Counted from the first letter of the stretch, positions 55,410 to 64,000 are shown. The stretch: 64,000 nt of DNA from CAVSRC01 sp963730325 (GCA_963730325.1 CAVSRC010000004.1:62001-126000); one strand, 5' to 3'. Notes: generated by a model from the sequence alone, not told the origin. Translations and numbers: made by a program.

Positions 55410-56930
55410 ATGACCACCCCTGGCAGCGGACTTGTCGTTTCTGGCGTCTCCAAGACGTATGGCGCCACGCACGCACTGTCCAACGTCAGTCTTGAGATCC
55501 TGCCAGGGCAGGTGGTTGCTCTCATCGGCCACAACGGCGCCGGCAAGTCCACTCTTCTCAGAGCGCTTGCCGGCGCCGAAGTGCCGAACGAAGGCACGAT
55601 TTCGGTCGACGGGCGTACGGTGCACTTCCAGTCGCCGAGCGCTGCGGCCGCCGCAGGCATTGCCTGCGTCTACCAGGAACTCAGCCTGGTGAACGAGCTG
55701 ACCATCGCCGAGAACCTGTTTCTCGGCGCTGAGAAATTCCGCGGCCTGCTTCTCGATCGCCGGGAGATGAACAGTCAGGCCGACAGGCTGCTGGCCGAAT
55801 ATGCCATCCCCGCCGCGGCCACCGATCTCGTCGCGCGTCTGCCTGTCGCGCAGCGCCAGCTTCTCGAAGTCGTGCGCGCCATCAATCGCGACGCCAAATA
55901 CCTCCTGCTCGACGAGCCGACGACCGCGCTCGAGCGCGACCAGGTCGAGGAGCTGCTCAAGATCATTCGCCACCTCGTCAGGGAGCGGGGGATGGGCGTT
56001 CTGTTCATCAATCACAAGCTCAACGAGGTCTACGCCATCGCCGACTACATCGTCGGCCTGGCCAATGGCGAGGTGGTGCTGCGCGGCGACGCCAAGACCG
56101 TGACAGCCGACCAGGTGGTCGAGGCGATCGTCGGCGATGACGACGGACACGGCGCCTCGGGAACAGCCAAGAGTTCCTCCCCGGCAACCCGCGCACCGAC
56201 TGACAAGGTAACCCTTGAGGTGCGCGGGCTGCACGGCAACGGCCTCAACGGCGTCGACCTCAAGGTCCATGCCGGCGAGATCCTGGGAATTTACGGACTG
56301 AACGGCTCGGGGCGCTCTCGCTTCCTGCGCACCGTCTACGGGATCGAGCCGCTCGCCCACGGCGAAATGCTGCTCGACGGCGCGCGCTACCGGCCGCACG
56401 ATCCCGAACAGGCGATCGCGCATGGCATCGCCTTCGTGCCCGAGGAGAGGAAATCCGACGGCTTCGTCCCGCAGATGACGTCCGTCGAGAACATCATCCT
56501 GCCGGTGCTCGACCGCTTCATGCGCTTCGGCATCCTGAGCTGGCGTCGCCTCAAGCTGGCCGCCGACGGCGCCCTTGCGCAGGTTCCCATCCTTGGCGAC
56601 GTGGAGGAGCCGATCACGTCCCTGTCGGGCGGCAACCAGCAGAAGACGCTGTTCGCCCGGGCGATCCTGCTTGCACCGAACGTGCTTCTTCTCGATGAGC
56701 CGACCAAGGGCGTCGACATCGGTGCCAAGGCGGAGATCCACCAGATCATCCGCGACTTCGCCAGTGATGGCCGCTCGGTCATTGTGGTGTCGAGTGAGGA
56801 AGAGGAACTGCTCGAGGTTTCGGATCGCGTCGTCATCTTCCGCCACGGCCATTGTGACGGGCGCGCGGTCGCCGTCAGCGATCTCAGCGTCGCCGACCTG
56901 CGGCGCGGAGCATGGGCATCCGCCGCATGA
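55410..56930 (+). CDS. CUT2 sugar ABC transporter, ATP-binding protein
   Basis: A 506-residue double ATPase (first half: IGHNGAGKSTLLRAL, YLLLDEPTTAL; second half: GLNGSGRSRFLRTV, SLSGGNQQKTLFARA, VLLLDEPTKGVDIG). It is joined by an ATGA overlap to the epimerase gene, showing that transport and first metabolism are made together. Confidence 0.9.
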   Translation: MTTPGSGLVVSGVSKTYGATHALSNVSLEILPGQVVALIGHNGAGKSTLLRALAGAEVPNEGTISVDGRTVHFQSPSAAAAAGIACVYQELSLVNELTIAENLFLGAEKFRGLLLDRREMNSQADRLLAEYAIPAAATDLVARLPVAQRQLLEVVRAINRDAKYLLLDEPTTALERDQVEELLKIIRHLVRERGMGVLFINHKLNEVYAIADYIVGLANGEVVLRGDAKTVTADQVVEAIVGDDDGHGASGTAKSSSPATRAPTDKVTLEVRGLHGNGLNGVDLKVHAGEILGIYGLNGSGRSRFLRTVYGIEPLAHGEMLLDGARYRPHDPEQAIAHGIAFVPEERKSDGFVPQMTSVENIILPVLDRFMRFGILSWRRLKLAADGALAQVPILGDVEEPITSLSGGNQQKTLFARAILLAPNVLLLDEPTKGVDIGAKAEIHQIIRDFASDGRSVIVVSSEEEELLEVSDRVVIFRHGHCDGRAVAVSDLSVADLRRGAWASAA

Positions 56931-57571
56931 GGCTCTCGGCCAGCCTCTATGCCGCCGATCCTCTGCATCTGGCAGAGGCAGTCGCGGCGGTCGGGCCGCA
57001 TGTCGGCTCGTTGCACGTCGACATCATGGACGGACACTTTGCACCGGCCCTCGGTTTCAGCGAGAACGTGGTGAGCCGGTTGATGAGCCGCGGCGCACCG
57101 CCGATCGACATCCACCTGATGGTCGATGAGCCCGAGCGTTGGGCGGCACGCTTCGCCCGACTGGGCGTGCGCTCGGTTGCCTTCCACATCGAGGCAGTAC
57201 GCGACGCCCCGGCACTGGCGGCGGCCATCCGCGCGGCCGGCGCCCGCGCCTACGTGGCGCTGTTGCCGGAGACGGAGCCCTCGGCGATCGCGCCCATCGC
57301 AACGGCGATCGACGGCGTCCTGCTGCTCACCGCACCTGCCGGCGGCGGAGCATTCATCGACGCCGCCTTCCAGCGCATCGCCCGCGTCCCGAGCGGCGTG
57401 CCGATGATCGTCGACGGCCGGATACAGTCCGGCCATTTCGACTCGCTGCGCGCTCACGGCGTGGAACTGGCGGTGGTCGGCAAAGCCCTGTTCGACGGCG
57501 GCGAGGCCGGCGAACGGGCGCGCCAGCTGGACCTGCTCGCATCAGGAGGGTTTGCGGAACCGGTCAACTGA
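56927..57571 (+). CDS. Ribulose-phosphate 3-epimerase family protein
   Basis: A 214-residue TIM-barrel epimerase. Metal ligands are His30 and Asp32 in LHVDIMDGHF, His63 in DIHLMV, and an Asp in MIVDGRIQ. The family epimerises ribulose or allulose phosphates. VDGRI in place of the usual VDGGI departs from housekeeping Rpe and suggests a different ketose phosphate, such as allulose 6-phosphate. Its ATG is in the ATPase stop (ATGA). Confidence 0.82.
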   Translation: MRLSASLYAADPLHLAEAVAAVGPHVGSLHVDIMDGHFAPALGFSENVVSRLMSRGAPPIDIHLMVDEPERWAARFARLGVRSVAFHIEAVRDAPALAAAIRAAGARAYVALLPETEPSAIAPIATAIDGVLLLTAPAGGGAFIDAAFQRIARVPSGVPMIVDGRIQSGHFDSLRAHGVELAVVGKALFDGGEAGERARQLDLLASGGFAEPVN

Positions 57572-57619
57572 AGCGCATAAAAGCGTGCGTGTTGGGAGAC
57601 GGTTCAGAGGCGGGATGCA

Positions 57620-59137
57620 ATGCGATATTCAGTAGGGCTTGATGTCGGCACCACCGGCCTGAAGGGGCTGCTCGTGAACGAGCAGGGCGCGGTCGAAGCG
57701 ACCGCGTTTGCAGGCTACGACGTGGAGCGGCCGCATCCGGGATGGTCGCAGCAGGATCCGGACGAGTGGTGGCAGGCGGCGCGCCTTGTCGTCCGCGAGC
57801 TTGCCGCAAAAGGAATGCCAATCGGCAGCATCGGGCTGTCCGGACAAATGCACGGATCGGTCTTCCTCGACGAAGACGGTAGCTGCCTTACGCCAGCCAT
57901 CCTGTGGAACGACCAGCGCACCTATGCCGAATGCGACGAGATCGAGGAGCTCACCGGCGGGCGCATCACCGAATGGACACTGAATTCGCCGCGCACGGCC
58001 TTCACGGCGAGCAAGATCCTGTGGACGCGCAAACATCTTCCCGAGATCTGGGCGAAGACGCGCACCGTGCTGCTGCCCAAGGATTATGTCCGGTTTCGCC
58101 TGACCGGCGAGCGCCTCACCGACGTCTGCGACGCCTCCGGCACCAACCTGCTCGACGTGCGCGCGCGGACATGGTCGGAGCCGACGCTGGCGGCGCTCGA
58201 CATTCCGCAGAGCTTGCTGCCGGGCCTGCGTGAATCGCCGGAAATCGCCGGCCGCGTCACTGCGAACGCGGCTGCCGACCTCAATATCGAACCGGGAACG
58301 CCGGTGGTTGCCGGCGCCGCCGACCAGCCGGCGGCTGCCATCGGCAATGGCATTTCCAGGCCGGGGGCGGTCTCGATCACGATCGGCACATCGGGGGTCG
58401 TGTATGTGCAGCTCGACGAAATCAGGGTCGATCCGAGCGGAGCGTTCCACACCTTCTGTCACGGTGTTCCTGGAACCTGGCAACTCATGGCCGGTGTGCT
58501 GTCCGCCGGCGGCTCGCTCGGCTGGTTCCGCGATCGCTTCGCCGATCGCGAAGCGGCCATTGCCGCGGAGCGCGGCATCGACATCTACGATGTGATCTTC
58601 GAGGGAATCGAACAGGTCTCCGCCGGAGCCGACGGCCTGATCTTCCTGCCCTACCTCACTGGCGAGCGCTCGCCGCACAACGACCCGCATGCCCGTGGCG
58701 CCTACTTTGGCCTGACCGCGCGGCACGACAAGCGCCATCTCGCCCGCGCCACGGTCGAGGGCATCAGCTTCGCGCTTGCCGATCTGGTGGACGTTCTCGT
58801 CGCGCTCGATGTCGAGATCGGCGAGATCAGGGTCGCCGGCGGCGGTGCCCGCAGCAGGACCTGGCTCAAGATCCTCGCCACGATCCTTGGCCGCCCGGTT
58901 GTCGCCACGCGGACACCCGACGCATCCGGCTATGGCGCGGCCCTGCTCGCCATGAGCGGGATCACCGGCCGGCCGGTGCCCGAGCTGTGCGATGCGTGGG
59001 TCGCTGCCGAGGCGCCAGTCGCGCCCGATCCGGCTGCCGCGGAAACCTACGCCCGCATGCACGCGATCTTCCGCGATCTCTATCCGGCCACGCGGTCGTT
59101 CATGCATGCCCTGTCAGAGGAAGGCAACAAACAATGA
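57620..59137 (+). CDS. xylB: Xylulokinase
   Basis: A 505-residue FGGY kinase very close to xylulokinase: LDVGTTGLKGLL loop, SGQMHGSVFLD at 74-84, ILWNDQRT, the catalytic Asp in VAGAADQPAAAIG, and RVAGGGARSRTWL. It phosphorylates D-xylulose or a similar ketose. ATG at 57620 has CAGAGG before it. It overlaps the next gene at ATGA. Confidence 0.87.
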   Translation: MRYSVGLDVGTTGLKGLLVNEQGAVEATAFAGYDVERPHPGWSQQDPDEWWQAARLVVRELAAKGMPIGSIGLSGQMHGSVFLDEDGSCLTPAILWNDQRTYAECDEIEELTGGRITEWTLNSPRTAFTASKILWTRKHLPEIWAKTRTVLLPKDYVRFRLTGERLTDVCDASGTNLLDVRARTWSEPTLAALDIPQSLLPGLRESPEIAGRVTANAAADLNIEPGTPVVAGAADQPAAAIGNGISRPGAVSITIGTSGVVYVQLDEIRVDPSGAFHTFCHGVPGTWQLMAGVLSAGGSLGWFRDRFADREAAIAAERGIDIYDVIFEGIEQVSAGADGLIFLPYLTGERSPHNDPHARGAYFGLTARHDKRHLARATVEGISFALADLVDVLVALDVEIGEIRVAGGGARSRTWLKILATILGRPVVATRTPDASGYGAALLAMSGITGRPVPELCDAWVAAEAPVAPDPAAAETYARMHAIFRDLYPATRSFMHALSEEGNKQ

Positions 59138-60048
59138 AGATGGCGTCTGTAACATCCCTGTTGAAATACTACCCCTTGCCCGCGGCGCTGAAGACGATCG
59201 CCGAGGCCGGCTATGAAGGGGTCGAGCTGTGGGGCGGTTTCCCGCACGCCTGGTCGGAGGATTTCTACGACGGCGACACGCTGGACAGGTCGACGGTCGA
59301 TCGCTGTGCGCAACTCATCCGCGATTCGGGCCTCGAACTGGTTTCCTATCTGCCGGAGCAGTGCTTCTATCCCGTCAATTTCCTGGTCGACGATGCACCG
59401 CCTTTCGATGCGGCCCGGCTGGCCGAGCGCAGCCTGAAATACTTCGAGCGTGCCATCGACGTAGCTGCCGCCCTCGGCTCGCCATACATGGCGTTGACCA
59501 CGCCGTTCTGGGGCTGGGAGCGGAAGAACGGCGAATTCGTGCATACACGTGCCAAGCGCATCGACCGCGTGATTGCCGCCTTCAAGCGGCTGGCGAGCCA
59601 CGCCGAGCGCGTCGGTGTCGTGCTCATCGTCGAGCCGCTGACCCATCTGGAGACGACGTCCGTCGAGACGCTCGACGATTCCCTGGAGATGCTTGATGGC
59701 GTTGGGTCGCAGCATCTGCAGATGATGATCGACACGGGCCACGCCAACGTCACCGCGCGGCAATTGGGGGAGGACCCTGCGGCCTATTTCAAGCGCAATG
59801 TCGAGACGCTCGGCAGTCGCCTGCGGCACGTCCACCTCAGCGACAACTTCGGTGACCTCGACGCGCACCTGCTTCCGGGGGAGGGCAATTTCGATTTCGC
59901 CAGCGCCTATGGGGTGTTGAAGGCCGCGAACTATCAGGGCTTCCTGTCGGCGGAGATCATGATGTTCGGCGCCAACCCGGTTCCGCCGGCGCCGGTGGAA
60001 CTGCTTGCCAAGACGCGCGCCGATTGCCTGCGCATCTGGAACGCCTGA
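59134..60048 (+). CDS. Sugar phosphate isomerase/epimerase (TIM barrel)
   Basis: A 304-residue AP-endonuclease-2-fold protein. The metal residues typical of ketose 3-epimerases are visible: Glu in IVEPLTHLE, Asp and His in MIDTGHANV, His in RHVHLSDNF and Glu in SAEIMMFG. It resembles fructoselysine 3-epimerase (FrlC) and tagatose/psicose 3-epimerases. In this operon it probably converts the imported ketose to the one accepted by the xylulokinase. It starts in an ATGA overlap. Confidence 0.82.
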   Translation: MKMASVTSLLKYYPLPAALKTIAEAGYEGVELWGGFPHAWSEDFYDGDTLDRSTVDRCAQLIRDSGLELVSYLPEQCFYPVNFLVDDAPPFDAARLAERSLKYFERAIDVAAALGSPYMALTTPFWGWERKNGEFVHTRAKRIDRVIAAFKRLASHAERVGVVLIVEPLTHLETTSVETLDDSLEMLDGVGSQHLQMMIDTGHANVTARQLGEDPAAYFKRNVETLGSRLRHVHLSDNFGDLDAHLLPGEGNFDFASAYGVLKAANYQGFLSAEIMMFGANPVPPAPVELLAKTRADCLRIWNA

Positions 60049-60075
60049 CGGATTGACGGAAGGCAGAGACGCGTT

Positions 60076-60092
60076 CGCAGCCGACGGCTGCG
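60076..60092. terminator. Hairpin between convergent isomerase and copA genes
   Basis: CGCAGCC and GGCTGCG form a perfect 7-bp stem with a 3-nt loop in the 115-bp convergent gap. No T-run on either strand; a candidate terminator only. Confidence 0.4.
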
Positions 60093-60163
60093 GCGGGTTC
60101 TGTCGCGACGACGAGACTGCGCTCCAGAAATCGGTGGTCAGGACCTGATTGTCCACCGTCGGA

Positions 60164-62683
60164 CTATTCGGCGGGAACCGGGGCCGCCGGCCGATTTAGC
60201 GATTCGGCCGCACGGTCCGCGACGGTCTCGGTCACTTGCGGCCGGAACCGCTTGAGGCGCAGCGAATTGGTCAGCACGAAGAGGCTGGAGATGCTCATGG
60301 CGCCGGCTGCCAGCATCGGATTGAGCAGCACAGCGAAGACCGGATAGAGCACACCGGCCGCCACCGGGATGAGCGCGACATTGTAGGCGTAGGCCCAGAC
60401 GAAGTTGCCGACGATGGTCTTCATCGTGCGCCGCGACAGCGCCACCGCGTTGACGATGCCGCGCAGGTCGCCCGACATCAGGATGACGTCGCCCGCTTCG
60501 ATGGCGATGTCGGTGCCGGTGCCGATGGCCAGCCCGACATCGGCCTGGGCCAGCGCCGGGGCGTCGTTGATGCCGTCGCCGACGAAGGCGACGCGGCGAT
60601 TGTCGGCCTGCAAACGCTTGACCTCGGCGGCCTTCTCTCCGGGCAGCACCTCGGCCAGCACTTCGTCGATGCCGACCTGGGCGGCGATGGCCTCGGCCGT
60701 GTGGCGGTTGTCGCCGGTGACCATGGCCACCTTGAGTCCGAGCGCATGCAGGGCGGCCACCGCCTCGACGCTGCCTTCCTTGATCGGGTCGGAAACGCTG
60801 AGCGCCGCCGCCAGCCTGCCGTCGATGGCGGCAAAGAGCGGCGTCTTGCCGTCGCGGGCGAACCGCTCGGCCGACGCGGTCAGGGAGCCAAGGTCGATGC
60901 CGAGCCTGCTCATGTAGCGGTCGGCGCCGACCTGCACCGTGCGGCCATCCACCGTCGCATGCACGCCGAAGCCGGGCTCCGCGGCGAAGTCGCTTGCTTC
61001 AGGCAGAGCCGCGTTGCTGTCGGCCCTGGCCGCCCGCACGATGGCCTCGCCGACCGGGTGCTCGCTCTTCGCCTCGACCGCCGCCACCAGGCGCAGCACG
61101 TCCTCTTCGCTCAATGCGGAGTCGGCAAGCTGCAAATCCGTCAGTTCCGGGCGGCCCTTGGTCAGGGTGCCGGTCTTGTCCATCACCACCGTATCGACAT
61201 GGCCGAGCGCCTCCAGCGCAATGCCCTTGCGGAACAGCACGCCCATCTCGGCGCCCTTGCCGGTCGCCACCATGATGGCGGTCGGCGTCGCCAGCCCCAT
61301 GGCGCAGGGGCAGGCGATGAGCAGCACGGAAACGGCGGTGACGAAGGCGAAGCTCAGCGCCGGGCTCGGCCCGAAGGCAAGCCACACCACAAAGGTGATC
61401 GCCGCCGCCGTCATGACCAGCGGCACGAACACGGCGGCGATCTTGTCGGCCATCTGCTGGATCGGCGGCTTGCCGGTCTGCGCCTCCTCGATCAGCTTGA
61501 TGATCTGGCTCAAGACGGTGTCGGCGCCGACGCGCGTGGCGCGGAAGGTGAAGGCGCCGGTCTTGTTGATGGTGCTGCCGACGACCTCGCTGCCGCTACG
61601 CTTCTCGACGGGCACCGGCTCGCCGGTCAGCATCGATTCGTCGACATAGCTGGCGCCTTCGGTGACCATGCCGTCGACAGGCACGCGCTCGCCCGGACGC
61701 ACATGCACCATGTCGCCGGCGATGACCTCCTCGATGGGGATCTCGATCTCGGCGCCATCGCGCACGACGCGGGCAGTCTTCACCTGTAGCTGGAGCAGAC
61801 GCTTGATCGCCTGCGAGGTCCGCCCCTTGGCGATTGCCTCGAGAAAGCGTCCGAGAAGGATCAGCGTGACGATGACGCCGGCGGCCTCGAAATAGGTCGT
61901 TGCCGTGCCGGCGGGAAAGATCTGCGGCACGATGAGCGCCAGCAGGGAATAGAAATAGGCGGCGGAGGCGCCCAGCATGACCAGGCTGTTCATGCCCGGG
62001 CTGAGATGGCGAAGCTCGGCCCAGCCGGTGCGGAAGAAGCGCCAGCCGGCATAGAACAGCACCGGCGTCGCCAGCAGAAACTCGATCCACATCCAGGCGC
62101 GTTCGGGCATGATCGCGGCCATGGCGTCGCCGAGGCCGGGCAGCATCTTGCCCATGGAGACGATGAAGAGCGGAATGGTGAACGCCGCTGCAAAAATGAG
62201 ATCGCGGCGGAGCGCCGCCAGTTCGCCGGACTTGCCGTCCTCTTCCCCGGCGGCGCCCGGCGCCGGTTCCGGCTTGGCGCTATAGCCGGCCGCCGCCACG
62301 GCCTCGGCGATCCTGCCCGGCGTCAGCATTTTCGGCGCATAGCGGACGACGGCCTTCTCGGTCGCCAGATTGACGCTGGCATCGACCACGCCCGGCAGCT
62401 TGCGCACGGCCTTCTCGACGCGGGCAACGCAGGAGGCGCAGCTCATGCCGCCGACCTCGAAGGTCGTCTGCGCCACGTCGGCATCGTAGCCGGCGCCCTT
62501 GACGACGCCGACCAGGGTCGCCGCGTTGACCTGCGCCGGGTCGGCGACGACATGGGCCTCCTCGGTGGCGAGATTGACGCTCACCTCGGAAACGCCCGGC
62601 ACCTTCTTCAGCGCCTTCTCGACCCGCGCGACGCAGCTCGCGCAGGTCATGCCTTCAATCTGGATGCTCAGGTTCTCGTTCAT
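60164..62683 (-). CDS. copA: Copper-translocating P1B-type ATPase
   Basis: An 839-residue copper exporter. Two N-terminal heavy-metal-associated domains carry CxxC at 14/17 and 82/85. The membrane ion site CPC is at 458-460, the phosphorylated Asp502 is in DKTGTLTKG, SEHPVGEA holds the P1B His-Pro, and GDGINDAPAL forms the hinge. The C-terminal NPMLAAGAMSISS is the Cu(I) group signature. It pumps Cu(I) from cytoplasm to periplasm. It is the last gene of the copZ-csoR-copA operon, 40 bp after csoR. Confidence 0.95.
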   Translation of the reverse strand: MNENLSIQIEGMTCASCVARVEKALKKVPGVSEVSVNLATEEAHVVADPAQVNAATLVGVVKGAGYDADVAQTTFEVGGMSCASCVARVEKAVRKLPGVVDASVNLATEKAVVRYAPKMLTPGRIAEAVAAAGYSAKPEPAPGAAGEEDGKSGELAALRRDLIFAAAFTIPLFIVSMGKMLPGLGDAMAAIMPERAWMWIEFLLATPVLFYAGWRFFRTGWAELRHLSPGMNSLVMLGASAAYFYSLLALIVPQIFPAGTATTYFEAAGVIVTLILLGRFLEAIAKGRTSQAIKRLLQLQVKTARVVRDGAEIEIPIEEVIAGDMVHVRPGERVPVDGMVTEGASYVDESMLTGEPVPVEKRSGSEVVGSTINKTGAFTFRATRVGADTVLSQIIKLIEEAQTGKPPIQQMADKIAAVFVPLVMTAAAITFVVWLAFGPSPALSFAFVTAVSVLLIACPCAMGLATPTAIMVATGKGAEMGVLFRKGIALEALGHVDTVVMDKTGTLTKGRPELTDLQLADSALSEEDVLRLVAAVEAKSEHPVGEAIVRAARADSNAALPEASDFAAEPGFGVHATVDGRTVQVGADRYMSRLGIDLGSLTASAERFARDGKTPLFAAIDGRLAAALSVSDPIKEGSVEAVAALHALGLKVAMVTGDNRHTAEAIAAQVGIDEVLAEVLPGEKAAEVKRLQADNRRVAFVGDGINDAPALAQADVGLAIGTGTDIAIEAGDVILMSGDLRGIVNAVALSRRTMKTIVGNFVWAYAYNVALIPVAAGVLYPVFAVLLNPMLAAGAMSISSLFVLTNSLRLKRFRPQVTETVADRAAESLNRPAAPVPAE

Positions 62684-62723
62684 CTCATGTGCCTGCCGAT
62701 TGTGTCGGACGGCATCGCCGCAT

Positions 62724-63017
62724 TCAGCGGTATTTCAGAACTTCCATCAGTTCGCTGACGATGTGGTCGGTGTCGCCGCGGTCTTGCGCGGTCGCGACGT
62801 GGTGCTTGAGATGGCTCTGCAGCACCATGTCGCCGATACGGTCGAGCGCACCCTCGACCGCCTTGATCTGCTTGAGAACGTCGACGCAGTAGGTCGACTC
62901 GTTGCCGAGCATGCGCACGATGCCCTCAAGGTGCCCCTTGACCGACTTCATGCGCTTCAGCGCGGTCTCCCGCACCTCAGGGTCGAGGTGCATGCCGTGG
63001 TGTGCGGGGGCGTCCAT
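62724..63017 (-). CDS. CsoR/RcnR-family metal-responsive repressor
   Basis: A 97-residue all-helical repressor. Aligned with CsoR, Cys44 and His69 match the first two Cu(I) ligands, but the third, Cys65 in M. tuberculosis CsoR, is His73 here (SHLKHHV). An extra His-rich N-terminus (HHGMHL) is present. That C-H-H pattern is nearer to nickel/cobalt RcnR, although the operon is a copper one. The ATG at 63017 shares one base with the copZ stop. It should bind the operator at 63238-63263. Confidence 0.88.
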   Translation of the reverse strand: MDAPAHHGMHLDPEVRETALKRMKSVKGHLEGIVRMLGNESTYCVDVLKQIKAVEGALDRIGDMVLQSHLKHHVATAQDRGDTDHIVSELMEVLKYR

Positions 63018-63217
63018 CAGGCGACCTGCGCCTCGTAGCCGGCCTCGGCAACGGCGCCGATCAGGGCAGCGGGGTCTGCCTGTCCGCTGACGACGGCCTG
63101 CTTCTGCTCCAGGCTGACGTCGATCACCTTGTCGACGCCGGGAACCTCGGCAAGCGCCTCGGTCACTGCCTTGACGCAGTGGTTGCAGGTCATTCCTTCG
63201 ATCTTGAGCGTGGTCAT
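63017..63217 (-). CDS. copZ: Copper chaperone, heavy-metal-associated domain
   Basis: A 66-residue single HMA domain with GMTCNHC (Cys11, Cys14). It carries Cu(I) to CopA. ATG at 63217 is preferred because an earlier in-frame ATG at 63238 overlaps the operator and lacks a spaced ribosome site. First gene of the copper operon. Confidence 0.9.
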   Translation of the reverse strand: MTTLKIEGMTCNHCVKAVTEALAEVPGVDKVIDVSLEQKQAVVSGQADPAALIGAVAEAGYEAQVA

Positions 63218-63237
63218 GGCGTTGGTTATCCTGGTCA

Positions 63238-63263
63238 TATCCCACCCCAGGGGGGGTGGGGTA
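63238..63263. promoter_or_regulatory. CsoR-type operator
   Basis: TATCCCACCCC and GGGGTGGGGTA form 11-bp arms (one mismatch) around AGGG. This closely resembles published CsoR operators. It lies 20 bp before the copZ start and covers the predicted transcription start. Confidence 0.8.
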
Positions 63264-63268
63264 AGGTG

Positions 63269-63297
63269 GAGGTAGGCCTGCCACGCCGGATTGTCAA
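63269..63297 (-). promoter_or_regulatory. copZ-csoR-copA promoter
   Basis: On the minus strand TTGACA (63297-63292), a 17-nt spacer and TACCTC (63274-63269). The -35 is perfect and the -10 is weak. Transcription would begin in the CsoR operator. Confidence 0.55.
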
Positions 63298-63457
63298 GCC
63301 GGCCGGTTGATCTCGATCAACAAGCGGATCCGGCGTGTGCCGTCGGGAGATACGACAAGTTCCCGGATCGGCGTTTGCGTGGCGTCAATTGCCACCCGTG
63401 CGGCCTGCGCTACGTTTCGGGGGCGTCGGTCGGGGCAGGCATTGCGGAGGGCAGATC

Positions 63458-63724
63458 ATGTGGGGCCGCGGATCCTATGTGGATTTCATGGGCGGCTGGG
63501 GCGGTGGCTGGACGGGATGGTTTGGCATGGTCCTTGGGCTGGTTTTCCTCGTCCTCTTGATCGCGCTGGCCGTCTGGCTTTTCCGCGTTCCACGGTGGCC
63601 GGGCGGCCAGACACCGGCGGCCGACCGTCATTCGCAGGCCCTCGCCATCCTCGAGGAACGCTATGCGCGCGGTGAGATCGACCGCGACGAATTTCTGAAG
63701 AAGAAGCAGGACCTCGGCGGCTGA
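63458..63724 (+). CDS. Small membrane protein with SHOCT domain
   Basis: An 88-residue protein with a Gly/Trp-rich start (FMGGWGGGWTGWFG), one membrane helix (about 24-42) and a C-terminal SHOCT motif (ILEERYARGEIDRDEFLKKK). GGAGGGCAG precedes ATG. SHOCT proteins are common next to metal-resistance genes; function unknown. Confidence 0.8.
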   Translation: MWGRGSYVDFMGGWGGGWTGWFGMVLGLVFLVLLIALAVWLFRVPRWPGGQTPAADRHSQALAILEERYARGEIDRDEFLKKKQDLGG

Positions 63725-63742
63725 CCCGCGATAGGCGGCCGC

Positions 63743-64000
63743 CTAGAGCAGCGAGACCGCCAGAATGAGCACCAGCAACGCGCCGATGGTGGCGAGGTAA
63801 GCGTTGAGATATCCGGACTGCAGGCCGCGCATCCAGGTGGCGAGCCCGATCACCGCCTTCTCCAGAGGGCGGAACAGCAGCGGGCCGAAGATCGGCGCCA
63901 CGTCATGGGTGAAGGTCAGCCGCTGGATGAAATAGGGGTGACCGTTGGTCCCGGCGGTCAGGCGCTTGGTCTCGACGGTCGGGCGATAGACGAAGCTGTA
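63743..64000 (-). CDS. HyfB-like proton-conducting membrane subunit (C-terminal part)
   Basis: The reverse strand codes 85 residues ending at TAG (63745-63743) and continuing beyond the window. The visible part contains FGPLLFRPLEKAVIGLA and LQSGYLNAYLA followed by a membrane helix, matching the C-terminal end of hydrogenase-4 subunit B/NuoL-type subunits. The full gene is cut by the window edge. Confidence 0.65.
   Translation of the reverse strand, partial: YSFVYRPTVETKRLTAGTNGHPYFIQRLTFTHDVAPIFGPLLFRPLEKAVIGLATWMRGLQSGYLNAYLATIGALLVLILAVSLL

Noticed and set aside
60236..61789. 517-codon plus-strand frame opposite copA
   Set aside because: Antisense to all key CopA motifs; not a real gene.

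Overview
This 64 kb window looks like part of a chromosome or megaplasmid from a high-GC alphaproteobacterium, most likely Rhizobiales (Mesorhizobium/Aminobacter-like). That is inferred from gene families (several CUT2 sugar importers, SorC/RpiR/GntR/LacI regulators, cupin-type phosphoglucose isomerase), GC-rich codon use and gene style; no rRNA or marker gene is present. There are no tRNAs, CRISPR arrays or intact mobile elements. About 60 kb is a carbohydrate-catabolism region made of several separately regulated modules, followed by a copper-resistance module at the right edge.

Layout. (1) 84-12185: aldo/keto reductase, GntR regulator, two FGGY kinases, a shikimate-dehydrogenase-like enzyme coupled to a 2-hydroxyacid dehydrogenase, deoxyribose-phosphate-type aldolase, RpiR regulator, cupin phosphoglucose isomerase and a SorC regulator. 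(2) 12423-24050 (+): CUT2 importer, an E1alpha/E1beta/E2 dehydrogenase complex with no E3, an FGGY kinase, two SDRs and an alpha/beta hydrolase, divergent from the SorC gene across a large nested palindrome. (3) 34062-24133 (-): SorC regulator, DhaK, DhaL, a beta-hydroxyacid dehydrogenase, a complete CUT2 importer and a methylthioribose-kinase-like protein. (4) 34331-42819: GntR regulator plus idonate-dehydrogenase-like enzyme (-), divergent from a glucarate-dehydratase-like enzyme, CUT2 importer and cyclase-family hydrolase (+), with two operator-like repeats between. (5) 42956-50486: LacI regulator (-) divergent from a tandem-cyclase protein, a CUT1 importer lacking an ATPase, and a serine-glyoxylate-type aminotransferase. 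(6) 50656-60048 (+): HAD phosphatase, SorC regulator, SIS sugar-phosphate isomerase, CUT2 importer, ribulose-phosphate-3-epimerase-like protein, xylulokinase and a TIM-barrel sugar isomerase. (7) 60164-63238 (-): copZ-csoR-copA behind a clear CsoR-type operator, then a small SHOCT membrane protein (+) and the 3' end of a HyfB-like membrane subunit (-).

Each sugar module has the same plan: a local regulator, a high-affinity importer, one or two dehydrogenases, and a kinase, aldolase or isomerase feeding central metabolism. The true substrates cannot be read from the sequence. The most unusual parts are the E1/E2 complex built into a sugar-import operon (module 2), the DhaKL plus MtnK-like combination without DhaM or MtnA (module 3), and the fused double cyclase with altered metal-site residues (module 5).
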